A DNA stretch of 64,000 bases from Amycolatopsis alkalitolerans. GTDB taxonomy: Bacteria; Actinomycetota; Actinomycetes; Mycobacteriales; Pseudonocardiaceae. The notes under the pieces were generated by a model, which had not been told where the DNA came from, ran no database searches, and saw only the letters and a list, made by a program, of their open reading frames with translations. Every line of letters starts with the position of its first letter. Within the stretch, counting starts at the first letter, position 1. The translations under genes were made by a program, and so were the position numbers. Shown one piece after another: positions 39,969-48,711 of the stretch. Location of the stretch: the NCBI RefSeq assembly GCF_006152065.1, contig NZ_VDFW01000023.1, positions 43,978 to 107,977 of the forward strand. Reading direction: 5' to 3'.

Positions 39969-41081
39969 TCAGTCGGTGGGGGCGAGCCGGTCTCCGATGT
40001 CGCGGAGGCCGGCCACGTCGTGCACGTCGCTGGGCAGTGCGGGCACGCGCACGATCGGCACCTCCGGATGCGCCCGGGTGAACCGCGCGAGCAGCCGTTC
40101 CTCGCGCTCGGCCAGCGCGACCCGGTCGGCGTGCAGTTGGAGCACGGCCGCGGCGAGCGGAGCGCGGGACTCGGCCCGTTCGGCCGCCGTGATGGCCGCG
40201 TTCGCCGGCACGTCGGCCAGTACGGGATGCGTGCGGTTGGCGACGAGCCCGGAAAGCGGCATCGACTCGGCCGAGAGCCGGTCCACGAAGTAGCTCGCTT
40301 CGCGCAGCGCGTCGGGTTCGGGCGACGCCACGACGAGGAACGCCGTGCCCTTCGAGCGCAGCAGCTCGGCGGTCTTGCGTGCCCGCTCGCGGAACCCGCC
40401 GAACATCGTGTCGAAGGCCTGCATGAACGCCGAAGCGTCCGCGAGCAACTGGCCGCCGATGATCGTCGACACGGCCTTGGCGAACATCGTGAACCCGGCG
40501 GACACGACCTTGCGCAGGCCCCAGCCGCCGGCCTTCGCCGGCGCCGTGAGCAACCGGATCATGCGCCCGTCGAGCGCGCTCGACAGCCGCGTGGGCGCGT
40601 CCAGGAAGTCGAGCGCGGAGCGGCTCGGCGGGGTGTCGACGACGATCAGGTCCCAGTCGCCGGTCGCCGCGAGCTGGCCGAGCTTCTCCATCGCCATGTA
40701 CTCCTGCGTACCGGAGAACGACGTGGAAATGGTCTGGTAGAAGGGATTCGCGAGCAGCTGCTCGGCACGATCCGGCCCGGCGTGCGCGCGCACCATATCG
40801 TCGAAGGTGCGGCGCATGTCGAGCATCATCGCCCACAGCTCGCCCTTCGGGTCGAATCCCTCGACCTTCACCTGACGTGGATGGTTACCCAGTTCCCGCA
40901 GCCCGAGCGCCTGCGCGAGCCGGCGCGCGGGGTCGATGGTCAGGACCACCGTCTGGCGGCCGCGCTCGGCCGCGCGCAACGCGATCGCCGCGGCGGTGGT
41001 GGTCTTGCCGACCCCACCCGAACCGCAGCACACGATGACTCTCGTTTCCGGGTCGTCGATCAGGTCGTCCACGTCGAGCAT
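39969..41081 (-). CDS. ArsA/GET3-like ATPase (Rv3680-like)
   Basis: 370 residues in the anion-pump/GET3 ATPase family. P-loop [15 protein letters not shown] near the N-terminus, switch [14 protein letters not shown], switch [16 protein letters not shown] and [17 protein letters not shown] later. ATG 41081 uses the last base of the preceding stop (TGATG). In mycobacteria this pair has been linked to membrane-protein handling and glycerol or NO stress. It probably forms a hetero-complex with the upstream ATPase. Confidence 0.9.
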   Translation of the reverse strand: MLDVDDLIDDPETRVIVCCGSGGVGKTTTAAAIALRAAERGRQTVVLTIDPARRLAQALGLRELGNHPRQVKVEGFDPKGELWAMMLDMRRTFDDMVRAHAGPDRAEQLLANPFYQTISTSFSGTQEYMAMEKLGQLAATGDWDLIVVDTPPSRSALDFLDAPTRLSSALDGRMIRLLTAPAKAGGWGLRKVVSAGFTMFAKAVSTIIGGQLLADASAFMQAFDTMFGGFRERARKTAELLRSKGTAFLVVASPEPDALREASYFVDRLSAESMPLSGLVANRTHPVLADVPANAAITAAERAESRAPLAAAVLQLHADRVALAEREERLLARFTRAHPEVPIVRVPALPSDVHDVAGLRDIGDRLAPTD

Positions 41082-42085
41082 CAGCGCACCCCCTGCTCGA
41101 CGAGGATCTCCGCGATGTCGTACAGCGCCGCGACGTCGACGCCGTGCGGGAGATCCGGGATCTCCAGTGACGGCAGGTCGGCCTCCGCGAGCTGCTCGCG
41201 GGCGCGCTGCTCGGCGGCGATCCCGATCGCGTGCTCGATGGTTTCGGCGACCAGCGCGTCCACGGTCGCCTCCGGCAGGTCCAGCCCGGCCGCGGCGATC
41301 CCGGTCCGCACGCGGGAGGCATCGACCCGGCCGTCGGCCGCCGCCTGGAGCGAGCGGGCCGGCAGCCGCGGCGGGCGCATCCGGTTGACGATCACGGCAC
41401 CCGGCCGCAGGTCCGCGCCGTCGAGTTCGGCGACGGCGTCGACGGTTTCGCGCACCGGCATCTCCTCCAGCAGCGTGACCAGGTGGACCGCGGTCTCCCC
41501 CGAGTGAAGCAGCCGCACGACCCCGTCGGCCTGCCCACGGATTGGTCCGGTGCGGGCGAGGTCGGTCAATGCCTTCGTGACGTCGAGGAACTTCACCACG
41601 CGACCGGTCGGCGGGGCGTCGACCACGACGGCGTCGTAGGTGTGGCGGCCGTCGGACTCGGTGCGCCCGACGCATTCCTTGATCTTGCCGGTGAGCAGCA
41701 CGTCCCGGAGGCCGGGCGCGAGCGTCGTCGCGAACTCGATCGCGCCCATCCGGCGCAGCGTGCGGCCGGCGAAGCCGAGGTTGTAGAAGAGATCGAAGTA
41801 CTCGAGCAGCGCCGCTTCGACGTCGATGTGCAGCGCGCGCAGCTCGCCGCCTCCGGGTGCGGAGGCGACACGCTGCTCGGCATACGGCAGCGGTTCGGTG
41901 TCGAAGAGCTGGGCGAACCCTTGCCGGCCCTCGACCTCGATCAGCAGCACGCGGCGGCCGCCGCGGGCGAGCGCGAGCCCCAGCGAAGCGGCGAGCGTCG
42001 TCTTGCCGGTGCCGCCCTTGCCGGACACGAAGTGCAGTCGAACGCGGGCGAGCTCGTCGGTCCAGCCGGCCAGGGGTGTGCTCAC
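41081..42085 (-). CDS. ArsA/GET3-like ATPase (Rv3679-like)
   Basis: 334 residues. [23 protein letters not shown] carries the P-loop; [17 protein letters not shown] is the switch II region with the family DAPPTGR. It is paralogous to the downstream ATPase and co-translated with it. GTG 42085 follows GCTGGA at short distance; GTG 42103 is an alternative start. The paired-ATPase arrangement next to whiB4 is conserved in Actinobacteria. The role, perhaps delivering tail-anchored or envelope proteins, is inferred. Confidence 0.89.
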   Translation of the reverse strand: MSTPLAGWTDELARVRLHFVSGKGGTGKTTLAASLGLALARGGRRVLLIEVEGRQGFAQLFDTEPLPYAEQRVASAPGGGELRALHIDVEAALLEYFDLFYNLGFAGRTLRRMGAIEFATTLAPGLRDVLLTGKIKECVGRTESDGRHTYDAVVVDAPPTGRVVKFLDVTKALTDLARTGPIRGQADGVVRLLHSGETAVHLVTLLEEMPVRETVDAVAELDGADLRPGAVIVNRMRPPRLPARSLQAAADGRVDASRVRTGIAAAGLDLPEATVDALVAETIEHAIGIAAEQRAREQLAEADLPSLEIPDLPHGVDVAALYDIAEILVEQGVR

Positions 42086-42194
42086 TCCAGCAGGGTAATT
42101 CACCCAGGACGGGCGGGTGGGTCCTCGGTAACGCAAAGTGAGACTTCTCGGGTGGGTGGGTCACGGCTTGATCGGGTGGCTAGTCTCGGGCCCC

Positions 42195-42356
42195 ATGAGC
42201 ACCACAAAGTGGGAGTACGCCACGGTTCCGCTGCTGGTTCACGCCACCAAGCAGATCCTGGACCAGTGGGGTGAAGACGGCTGGGAGCTGGTGACGGTGC
42301 TGCCGAACCCGAGTGGTGAACAGCACGTCGCCTACCTCAAGCGGGTCAAATCGTGA
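42195..42356 (+). CDS. DUF4177 domain protein
   Basis: 53 residues starting at ATG 42195: STTKWEYATVPLLVHATKQILDQWGEDGWELVTVLP is the DUF4177 pattern (KWEY, WGxDGWELV). Such tiny proteins are common and of unknown role. It lies divergent from the ATPases and overlaps the RidA gene start by 4 bp, as in the mycobacterial Rv3678 neighbourhood. Confidence 0.88.
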   Translation: MSTTKWEYATVPLLVHATKQILDQWGEDGWELVTVLPNPSGEQHVAYLKRVKS

Positions 42357-42805
42357 GCTGGCGGCAGCGGCTGACCGAACTGGGCATCGAACTGCCGGCG
42401 GTCGCGGCGCCGGTCGCCGCGTACGTGCCGGCGGTTCGCAGCGGTTCGCACGTGTTCACCGCGGGGCAGTTGCCGTTCGTGGACGGCAAGCTCGCCGTCA
42501 CGGGCAAGGTCGGTGGCGAGGTGAGCCCGGAGGAGGCCAAGGCGCTCGCGCGCACCTGCGTGCTCAACGGGCTCGCCGCAGTGGACGCGCTGGTGGGCCT
42601 CGACTCGGTGGTCCAGGTGGTGAAGGTCGTCGGGTTCGTGGCCTCCGCCGAGGGCTTCACCGGGCAGCCCGCGGTGATCAACGGGGCGTCCGAGGTGCTC
42701 GGCGAGATCTTCGGGGAAGCGGGCGCGCACGCGCGTTCGGCCGTGGGGGTGGCCGAGTTGCCGCTTTCTTCGCCGGTCGAGGTCGAACTGATCGTGGAGG
42801 TCTGA
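42353..42805 (+). CDS. RidA-family protein (Rv3678c-like)
   Basis: 150 residues of the YjgF/YER057c/UK114 (RidA) fold, whose founding members deaminate reactive enamines/imines. AYVPAVRSGSHVFTAGQLPFVDGKL and GEVSPEEAKALARTCVLNGLAAV match the family's extended (about 150 aa) branch. The arginine of classical RidA active sites is not evident near the expected position, so activity is uncertain. GTG 42353 overlaps the DUF4177 stop. Confidence 0.86.
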   Translation: MSWRQRLTELGIELPAVAAPVAAYVPAVRSGSHVFTAGQLPFVDGKLAVTGKVGGEVSPEEAKALARTCVLNGLAAVDALVGLDSVVQVVKVVGFVASAEGFTGQPAVINGASEVLGEIFGEAGAHARSAVGVAELPLSSPVEVELIVEV

Positions 42806-42806
42806 C

Positions 42807-43427
42807 ATGGATCCGGACATCGAAGCCGCTTGTCACGAGCTGCTGCTGCGCCTGGCCGGCCGGATGCCGGACCAGCTGCTGTGGCGCTACCGCGACTGGC
42901 TGGGCGAGGGCGCGATGACGACATTGGCGCGCACCCTGCCGAGGACTTTGCTAAAGCACAATATTGACCTCGACCAGCCGGAGTATCGCCTGCTGGTCGC
43001 CGGGCTCGTCCCGCATGGGGCGGATTGGCACCAGGTGAGTTCGACGCTTGGGGTGGACGAGGCTCCGGAGAACCGGTACACATTCACGGTGAGTGCACCC
43101 GATTGGGTGAACTCCGTAGACTCAGTGTCCGCGTTGGTGCACGCAACGTTGCGTGGTCGGCCGGACGTGGGCGAGGTGCGGGAGAGCTGGCGGCACGGTG
43201 ATGGCGGGGAGCCGAAGCGCGTGCTGCTGATCACCGCGCAGGCCGGCCTCCCGAGGCTGACCGGTGAACTGCAGCGGGTCCTGCGGGTGCTGGGCGACGA
43301 GGAACCCAGCGTCGAGGTGATGCCGCCGCGGTTCGAGCTGCCCGCGTACCACCGTGCCGCGCTGGCGAGTTCCGAGCTGGTCTGTACCGGAGCAGTGGAC
43401 ACCGGGCACCGCCTCGCCGCTGCGTAA
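42807..43427 (+). CDS. Protein of unknown function, related N-terminally to its downstream neighbour
   Basis: 206 residues starting one base after the RidA stop. The N-terminus ACHELLLRLAGRMPDQLLWR resembles HNLLLALAGRLDDSALSEAR of the gene at 43467. The rest (PEPKRVLLITAQAGLPRLTGELQR in part) looks like an alpha/beta domain. No motif of a known enzyme is evident. Tight spacing suggests one transcript from DUF4177 to here. Confidence 0.7.
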   Translation: MDPDIEAACHELLLRLAGRMPDQLLWRYRDWLGEGAMTTLARTLPRTLLKHNIDLDQPEYRLLVAGLVPHGADWHQVSSTLGVDEAPENRYTFTVSAPDWVNSVDSVSALVHATLRGRPDVGEVRESWRHGDGGEPKRVLLITAQAGLPRLTGELQRVLRVLGDEEPSVEVMPPRFELPAYHRAALASSELVCTGAVDTGHRLAAA

Positions 43428-43466
43428 CGGTCCGCTCACCTCGAGCGGGCTGCTGGGAGGAGAATC

Positions 43467-44624
43467 GTGGAGGTCCACAGTGACGCCGCTGGGCTGGGAA
43501 CCGACGGGTTCGCGGTTCCGCTGCGGCTGCACAATCTGCTGCTCGCGCTGGCCGGAAGGCTGGACGACAGCGCCCTTTCCGAAGCGCGGGAGCTGACGGC
43601 CAGGGCGCGCCTCGACGAGGCCGCCGAGCTGACCACGGGCGCGCTGATCGCCGGCAAGCTGCCGGTGCGCGAGTCGGAACAGCACGAGCTGGGGCTCGTG
43701 CTCGAACTGAGCCGCTCCGATGCGACGCTTGCCGAGCACCTCACGGTCAACGACGCCGAGGCGGACAACGGGGTGCTGCACCATTTCACGGGTGACAACC
43801 AGCCCGAACGTGGCATCGCCGACGCGCTGGACCGCACCCTGCAGGTGCTGCCCGACGTGCGCTCGGTGCACGCGGTCTGGCGCAACACGCCGGCCGGCAG
43901 CGTGCCGGGGCCGCTGCCGCAGCGCGTGGTGCTGGTGGAGATCGGCCCGGAGGGCAACCCGCCCGCGGCCGCCTACCGGGTCGACGCGGCCTTGCGCCGC
44001 GCCGGTATCCGGGCGGTCGTCGAGGTTTCCGGTCCGGGCGCGGAGCGCGCCCGCTATCACGACCAGGCCCTCGACTCGGCCGTCGCGGTATGGCTCGCGA
44101 GCGGGGTCAAGGGTGTGACCCCGCCGAGCAGACCGGCCCCGGCGAAAGCTTCGGCCGTCGCGCGGGAGAAGGCGGGACGGCACGTCGCCGCAGACGCGAA
44201 CAAGGCCGAAGAGCCGAAGCCTCAGGCCGTGCCCGAGCCCCCGGCCGCGCCCGAACCGCCTGCCGTGCCGGAGCCCGCCAAGGGTCCGGGGCACAAGTTC
44301 GGTCCGCGTGAAGAGCCGCCGGAGGCACGCGCCGAGGCCACCACGGACCTGTCTTCGGCCGAGGTCGCGCAGCTGCGTGCCGCGCTCGCCGAGGATCCGG
44401 AGAAGGGCAAGGCCATCGCCTCCGCGGTGATCGGTCCCGGCGAGGTCGTCGAGATCCCCGAACTCGACCTCAACGACCCGCAGCTGTCCGAGCGCGACCG
44501 CCAGCTGCTGCGTGAACTGCACGCCGAGCTGGCCGAGCGGGAGCGCGCGGAGGCGTCCAAGGTCCGGTCCAACGGCTCGGGCGAAGAGAACCCGCGCTGG
44601 GTTGACGGGTTCTCCGGAGCCTGA
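43467..44624 (+). CDS. Large protein of unknown function with Pro/Glu-rich linker
   Basis: 385 residues in three parts: an N-terminal helical module (to about 60) paralogous to that of the previous gene, a globular region (about 70-215, HFTGDNQPERGIADALDRTLQVLP, RVVLVEIGPEGNPPAAAYRVDAALR), a low-complexity linker with PEPPAAPEPPAVPEP, and a C-terminal helical segment (LSERDRQLLRELHAELAERERAEA). GTG 43467 follows GGAGGAG. It is co-directional with RidA and the NUDIX/MBL pair. No family recognised; the coiled C-terminus suggests a protein partner. Confidence 0.72.
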   Translation: MEVHSDAAGLGTDGFAVPLRLHNLLLALAGRLDDSALSEARELTARARLDEAAELTTGALIAGKLPVRESEQHELGLVLELSRSDATLAEHLTVNDAEADNGVLHHFTGDNQPERGIADALDRTLQVLPDVRSVHAVWRNTPAGSVPGPLPQRVVLVEIGPEGNPPAAAYRVDAALRRAGIRAVVEVSGPGAERARYHDQALDSAVAVWLASGVKGVTPPSRPAPAKASAVAREKAGRHVAADANKAEEPKPQAVPEPPAAPEPPAVPEPAKGPGHKFGPREEPPEARAEATTDLSSAEVAQLRAALAEDPEKGKAIASAVIGPGEVVEIPELDLNDPQLSERDRQLLRELHAELAERERAEASKVRSNGSGEENPRWVDGFSGA

Positions 44625-44676
44625 CGGCTGCCGACGGTGTCCGCCTTCTTTCGGTCGGATTGGTAAATTCGTTGGC

Positions 44677-45480
44677 GTGGCTCAATTGAATTTCCGGTTC
44701 CCGGGCGGCATGCGGTTCTCCGACGTGCCGCCCGAGCAACCGGCGGTGCCGCGCGACGCCGCCACCGTGATCCTGCTTCGTGACACCGACGAGGGTCTCG
44801 AAGTGTTCCTGCAACGGCGCGTGGCCGCGATGGCGTTCGCCCCGGGCGTGACCGTGTTCCCCGGCGGCGGGGTCGACGAGCGCGACGCGGACGCTTCGGT
44901 TCGCTGGACGGGCCCGGCGGCGAGCGAGTGGGCGGACTGGTTCGGCGGTACCGAACCGATCGCCCGGTCGCTGGTGTGCGCTGCCGTGCGGGAGATGTTC
45001 GAGGAATCCGGCGTGCTGCTGGCCGGTACGGACGTCGGTGTGATCGGCGACGCGGCACGGTACGCCGGCGAGCGGCGCGCGCTCGAATCGCGCGAGCTGT
45101 CGCTGGCCGCTTTCCTGGCCGGCGCCGGGCTGACCCTGCGCGCCGATCTGCTCCGGCCGTGGGCCCACTGGATCACCCCCGTTCAGGAGGAACGCCGGTA
45201 CGACGCCAGGTTCTTCGTCGCGGTCCTGCCCTCCGGGCAGCATGCCGACGGCGCCACCACGGAGGCGGCGTCCTCGGGCTGGCAACGGCCGGAGGACGCG
45301 CTCGCCGACGCGGAGGCCGGGCGCAGCATCCTCATGCCGCCCACCTGGCACACGCTGAGCGAGCTCACCGGGTTCGACACCACCGCGGAGGTGCTCGACG
45401 CGGAACGGACGGTGGAGACGATCATTCCGAAGCTCGTCCGCGAAGGCGATCAGATCCGGGTAATCGTGGGGGACGAATGA
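44677..45480 (+). CDS. NUDIX hydrolase
   Basis: 267 residues. AATVILLRDTDEGLEVFLQRR opens the domain; VTVFPGGGVDERDADA and, after an insertion, CAAVREMFEESGVLL supply the Nudix box (REXXEE) in the long-loop form seen in CoA/NAD-type NUDIX enzymes. GTG 44677 lies 7 bp after a TAAATT -10 box, so the mRNA is probably leaderless; ATG 44710 is possible. It overlaps the MBL gene by 4 bp. Substrate unknown. Confidence 0.88.
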   Translation: MAQLNFRFPGGMRFSDVPPEQPAVPRDAATVILLRDTDEGLEVFLQRRVAAMAFAPGVTVFPGGGVDERDADASVRWTGPAASEWADWFGGTEPIARSLVCAAVREMFEESGVLLAGTDVGVIGDAARYAGERRALESRELSLAAFLAGAGLTLRADLLRPWAHWITPVQEERRYDARFFVAVLPSGQHADGATTEAASSGWQRPEDALADAEAGRSILMPPTWHTLSELTGFDTTAEVLDAERTVETIIPKLVREGDQIRVIVGDE

Positions 45481-46244
45481 CGCATCCGGCCTACGGCGAG
45501 TTCCGGCAGGTGTCGCCGGCCGCTTCGGTGCTGCTGGAGAACAACCCGTCCGCGATGACGCTGGAGGGCACGAACACCTGGGTGTTGCGGGCCCCCGGCG
45601 CCGCCGGCTGCGTCATCGTCGATCCCGGCTATCACGATCTGGACCATTTGCCGAAGCTCACCGAGACCGGGCCGGTCGAACTGATCCTGCTGACGCATCA
45701 CCATCCCGACCACAGCGAGGGCGCACCGTGGCTGGCCGAGCAGGCCGGCGCGCCGGTGCGCGCGCTGGACCCGGCGCTGTGCCGCGCGGCGGAGGCCTTT
45801 GTGGACGGTGAGGTGATCTCGGCTGCCGGGCTGGAGATCGAGGTGCTGCACACGCCCGGCCATACCGAGGACTCGGTGTGCCTGCGCGTCGGGGATCACG
45901 TGCTGACCGGTGACACGATTCTCGGCCGCGGCACGACCGTGCTGAGCGACCTCGGGTCCTACCTCGGTTCGCTCCGGCGGCTGCTGGAGCTGCCCGCGGG
46001 GCTGAGCGGGCTGCCCGGGCACGGCCCCGAGCTCGCCGAGCTCAAGACGATCGCGCAGGAGTATCTGGACCACCGCGAGGAGCGGCTGAACCAGGTGCGT
46101 GCGGCGCTGGAAGTGCTCGGTGAGAACGCCACACCGAGGCAGATCGTCGAGCATGTGTACGCCGACGTCGACCGGGCCCTGTGGGCCCCGGCCGAGCACA
46201 GCGTTCGTGCTCAGCTCGGGTACCTGCGCCCTGGGTCAGGATGA
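45477..46244 (+). CDS. Metallo-beta-lactamase-fold hydrolase (Rv3677c-like)
   Basis: 255 residues with the zinc-ligand motif LTHHHPDHSEG, the further ligand regions VLHTPGHTEDSVCL and LTGDTILGRGTT, and GLPGHGPEL, followed by a C-terminal winged-helix-like tail (ATPRQIVEHVYADV). This is the LACTB2/Rv3677c type, with hydrolase or nuclease activity in relatives. Its start ATG 45477 overlaps the NUDIX stop. It is the last gene of the conserved block before the insertion. Confidence 0.9.
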   Translation: MTHPAYGEFRQVSPAASVLLENNPSAMTLEGTNTWVLRAPGAAGCVIVDPGYHDLDHLPKLTETGPVELILLTHHHPDHSEGAPWLAEQAGAPVRALDPALCRAAEAFVDGEVISAAGLEIEVLHTPGHTEDSVCLRVGDHVLTGDTILGRGTTVLSDLGSYLGSLRRLLELPAGLSGLPGHGPELAELKTIAQEYLDHREERLNQVRAALEVLGENATPRQIVEHVYADVDRALWAPAEHSVRAQLGYLRPGSG

Positions 46245-46751
46245 TCTGATGGTGAGGATGGCGAGGTGCGCGTACTTCGGGTGCGGCCGCACCTCGGCGT
46301 CGGCGGCGAAGCACGCCGAGGCCAGTAGTCTCCGCTGGTCGTCGATCCGGTCGACGTCCACGCCGGCGGGACAGAACAGCAGCACGTGCACGTCCTTGCC
46401 GCGAGGTTTCGTCCACAGGATGGCCGGCCGCCGGCCGTCCACCGAACACACTCTCGCCGCGGTGAACGCGGTGCGGAGCCGGTGCTGCACCACCACCGCC
46501 CGCAGCCGGGCCCAGATGAACCGTTGCGCGGCGGGCCAGTAGTACAGCGCGCCACTGGTGATCACCAGTGCGACCAGTGACCAGACGAGCCCGAGCTCGC
46601 GGTCGAGCTCGATCAGGCCCCACGGCACCAGCGCTAGGACCGCGATCTCGTAGCGCCACCGGTAGACGGCCAGCATGGGATTGGCGCGCGGGGGCTGCCT
46701 GAGCTCGCGAGCCAGTTCCGTCATCTGGTGCTCGGTGCGCCGGGAGGTCAT
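46236..46751 (-). CDS. Membrane protein of unknown function (plasmid-transfer-like?)
   Basis: 171 residues: cytoplasmic N-terminus, two membrane helices (RYEIAVLALVPWGLIELD and GLVWSLVALVITSGALYYWP), then a soluble C-terminus with VVQHRLRTAFTAARV and KPRGKDVHVLLFCPAGVDVD. The layout resembles the N-terminal part of FtsK/TraB-like proteins of actinomycete mobile elements, but no ATPase follows. Start ATG 46751 overlaps the upstream gene's stop by 4 bp. It may be a remnant or a stand-alone protein. Confidence 0.6.
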   Translation of the reverse strand: MTSRRTEHQMTELARELRQPPRANPMLAVYRWRYEIAVLALVPWGLIELDRELGLVWSLVALVITSGALYYWPAAQRFIWARLRAVVVQHRLRTAFTAARVCSVDGRRPAILWTKPRGKDVHVLLFCPAGVDVDRIDDQRRLLASACFAADAEVRPHPKYAHLAILTIRSS

Positions 46752-47047
46752 CGCGTCACCTCCGGCACGTACACCGGTACCTGTCGTGTTTCCTCGGGCA
46801 CGTCCCGGATCACGCCGACGCCTTGGCAGGCGGCGCACGTGCGACCCGCGCCGTCGCAGAATTCGCAGCGGCGGATGGCATCCCAGCGGGGATCCCGGTA
46901 GGCGCGGCCGCCCTTGCGGCGGCTCACCTGCCAACCACGTGCCCTGGCTTTCGCGTCCTCACGTGCGAACAGCCAGTCGTCGAAACGCTCGGCCAGGCCG
47001 GCGAACCAACCTGGCCGGGCGCGGTCTTGCGGACTACTCTTCGTCAT
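46748..47047 (-). CDS. Small protein with a DnaJ-like zinc finger
   Basis: 99 residues. Basic helical N-terminus (GLAERFDDWLFAREDAKARARGW) and a CxxCxGxG-type pair, CEFCDGAGRTCAACQGVGVI (about 62-81), which should bind zinc. It is co-translated with the membrane protein downstream. Such protein pairs occur on actinomycete plasmids and integrative elements (from memory). No specific function known. Confidence 0.65.
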   Translation of the reverse strand: MTKSSPQDRARPGWFAGLAERFDDWLFAREDAKARARGWQVSRRKGGRAYRDPRWDAIRRCEFCDGAGRTCAACQGVGVIRDVPEETRQVPVYVPEVTR

Positions 47048-47408
47048 GGGTGCTCCGCAATACAGCTGTCAAGCTCGGATTTCGGAAAGGCGCCTCGAGA
47101 TGCCGGTGGTGACGCACTGGCATGCCTGGCGCATGAGCGGCCTCGGGCCGCTGGTGAGCCGGGGTGCGGGAGGCGTCGTGGTACTGCGTTGCAGCGCGGT
47201 GTCACGGCGCGTCCGCACGTCCGGTCTGTCGCCGGTCAGCGGCGGGGATCGGGCGGAGAACGCTCGCTTGGACCGGTCAGTCCCGGTGAGGGCCGGGAGA
47301 ACACGCCGGGGCCGCCCCCGCGGCCGGGTGACCAGGAGTTGCGGTAAGGTTCGCGTCGTGCAAGCATGGCACCGCCCTACATCGACCTACACAAAGTAGG
47401 TTCCTGTC
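47048..47408. other. 361-bp divergent intergenic region
   Basis: No convincing ORF; the open frame across it has weak coding character. It should hold the promoters of the zinc-finger gene (minus) and of the HTH cassette (plus). Its right end contains the CCTACA repeats described separately and a 20-codon ORF from ATG 47366 with no good RBS. Confidence 0.55.
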
Positions 47409-47438
47409 ATGTCGCGCCCTTACTCTGATCCTACATCG
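47376..47438. promoter_or_regulatory. CCTACA repeat cluster before and in the start of the HTH gene
   Basis: CCTACATCG at 47376-47384, CCTACA at 47386-47391 (exactly 10 bp on), inverted GTAGG at 47396-47400, and CCTACATCG again at 47430-47438 inside the first codons. Spacing by one helical turn and the inverted half-site suggest sites for the cassette's own HTH protein. Confidence 0.5.
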
Positions 47439-48710
47439 CCTGACCGAAAGGCGGTAGCCGTCGGCCTCGAACCGGTCACGGTCGCCTTCGTCGGGCGTGA
47501 GCTGAAGCGGCTGCGCCGCGAGGCCGGCGAGACGCAGGCGCAGACAGCGGCGATCGTCGGTGTGGCCAGGGCGAACCTCGCGCAGTGGGAAACCGGCAAG
47601 CACCTGCCTTCCCCGCAGAACGCGAGGCAGCTCGATACCCACTTCGGCACGGCAAACGCCCTGGTAGAGCTGGTGGAGGCGGCGCGATCGCCGCGGGACT
47701 GGGAACGCCCGGTCATCACCCCCACGGTCGTCACGAGTGATTCGCTGGGGAGTGTCTTCCTTCGTGTCGGCCGCAGCCTCGCCCACCACCTCGTCACCGG
47801 TGAGGACGGCAGGCCCATCGGCTGGCGGCACAACCTCCAGCAGAGCAAGCACCCGACAGCGCTGAGCACCGCCTACGGTCTCTCCGCGATGGTGCTGGTA
47901 GGCGAACCCTACATCGACCTACAGGCGCTCGCGGAGAGCCTACTTTCGATGCGCGCGCACGACGGCGGCTGGCAGGGCCGGTCCGGCTCGCCCCGGCCCG
48001 AGATCACCGCGGCGGTCATCGACGCGCTGTTCCGTGTCGGCACGTCGATGCCGGTGGACCAGGCGCTGAACCTGATCGCCGATTCGTTCGTTCCGGACAG
48101 CGCCGCGCGCCCGTATCTGCTGTCGACCACCGTGCACACGGTCGCCCGGTTGCGGCCGGATGGAGCACTGGCCGACCGGTTGGTCGACGAACTGCTGGCC
48201 GCCCGCCTCGACTTTCCCGGCAAGGGAAAGCTGTGGCCGGAGAAGAACGAGCCTGGTCTGGTGGCGCCCGAGGCGTCGGTCGCGCACACCGCCCGTGCCG
48301 TATGCGCGCTGAACGACTTCCGCCGCCGGCGCGATGACAGGCCCGAGGTGGAGGACGCGGTCGAGGAGGCGGTGCGATGGCTCGTCAGCCGGCAGCATCC
48401 CGATGACGGCGTTTACGAAGAACTGATCAGACCACGACCGGACGGGAACGGCACGACCCGGGTTCTCATCCGGCATTTCACGGCGGCTTGGGTGAGCCAA
48501 GCACTCGCCACTTCCCCCCATTTCCCGCTCGCGCGAATGCAGAAAGCACTCGACGTACTGTGGAAACGATACGATCGTGACAACGGATTGTGGGCATGGG
48601 GTTCGGGTGACCTCCCGATCTGGATGACGCTCGACGCGGTCGCCGCGCTGCGTGAAGCTGCGTACGCAACGTCAGCGCTGGGGCCTCCTGGCATGAGAAA
48701 TCAGGGATAA
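47409..48710 (+). CDS. HTH (XRE-like) protein fused to a squalene-cyclase-like alpha/alpha domain
   Basis: 433 residues. An XRE-type helix-turn-helix (about 29-80: LRREAGETQAQTAAIVGV, ANLAQWETGK) precedes a long helical domain from about 120 to 430 with prenyltransferase/squalene-oxidase-like repeats: MRAHDGGWQ (about 183), LVSRQHPDDGVY (about 326) and NGLWAWGSGD (about 389). The DXDD acid of class II cyclases is not seen, so the toroid probably binds a ligand and does not catalyse cyclisation. ATG 47409 follows GTAGG. It heads a packed four-gene cassette and may sense the cassette's product. Confidence 0.75.
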   Translation: MSRPYSDPTSPDRKAVAVGLEPVTVAFVGRELKRLRREAGETQAQTAAIVGVARANLAQWETGKHLPSPQNARQLDTHFGTANALVELVEAARSPRDWERPVITPTVVTSDSLGSVFLRVGRSLAHHLVTGEDGRPIGWRHNLQQSKHPTALSTAYGLSAMVLVGEPYIDLQALAESLLSMRAHDGGWQGRSGSPRPEITAAVIDALFRVGTSMPVDQALNLIADSFVPDSAARPYLLSTTVHTVARLRPDGALADRLVDELLAARLDFPGKGKLWPEKNEPGLVAPEASVAHTARAVCALNDFRRRRDDRPEVEDAVEEAVRWLVSRQHPDDGVYEELIRPRPDGNGTTRVLIRHFTAAWVSQALATSPHFPLARMQKALDVLWKRYDRDNGLWAWGSGDLPIWMTLDAVAALREAAYATSALGPPGMRNQG

Positions 48711-48711
48711 A

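Noticed and set aside
39969..42085. Arsenite efflux ATPase (ArsA) operon
   Set aside because: No arsR, arsB or arsD near; position beside whiB4 and the class A PBP identifies the Rv3679-Rv3680 type.
47366..47428. Short ORF reading MAPPYIDLHKVG before the HTH gene, sharing its sequence with PYIDLQ inside that gene
   Set aside because: No RBS, and the similarity comes from the 17-bp DNA repeat; probably an operator, not a peptide gene.
47409..48710. Active terpene or squalene cyclase
   Set aside because: No DXDD or DDXXD motif is seen and the HTH fusion points to ligand sensing.
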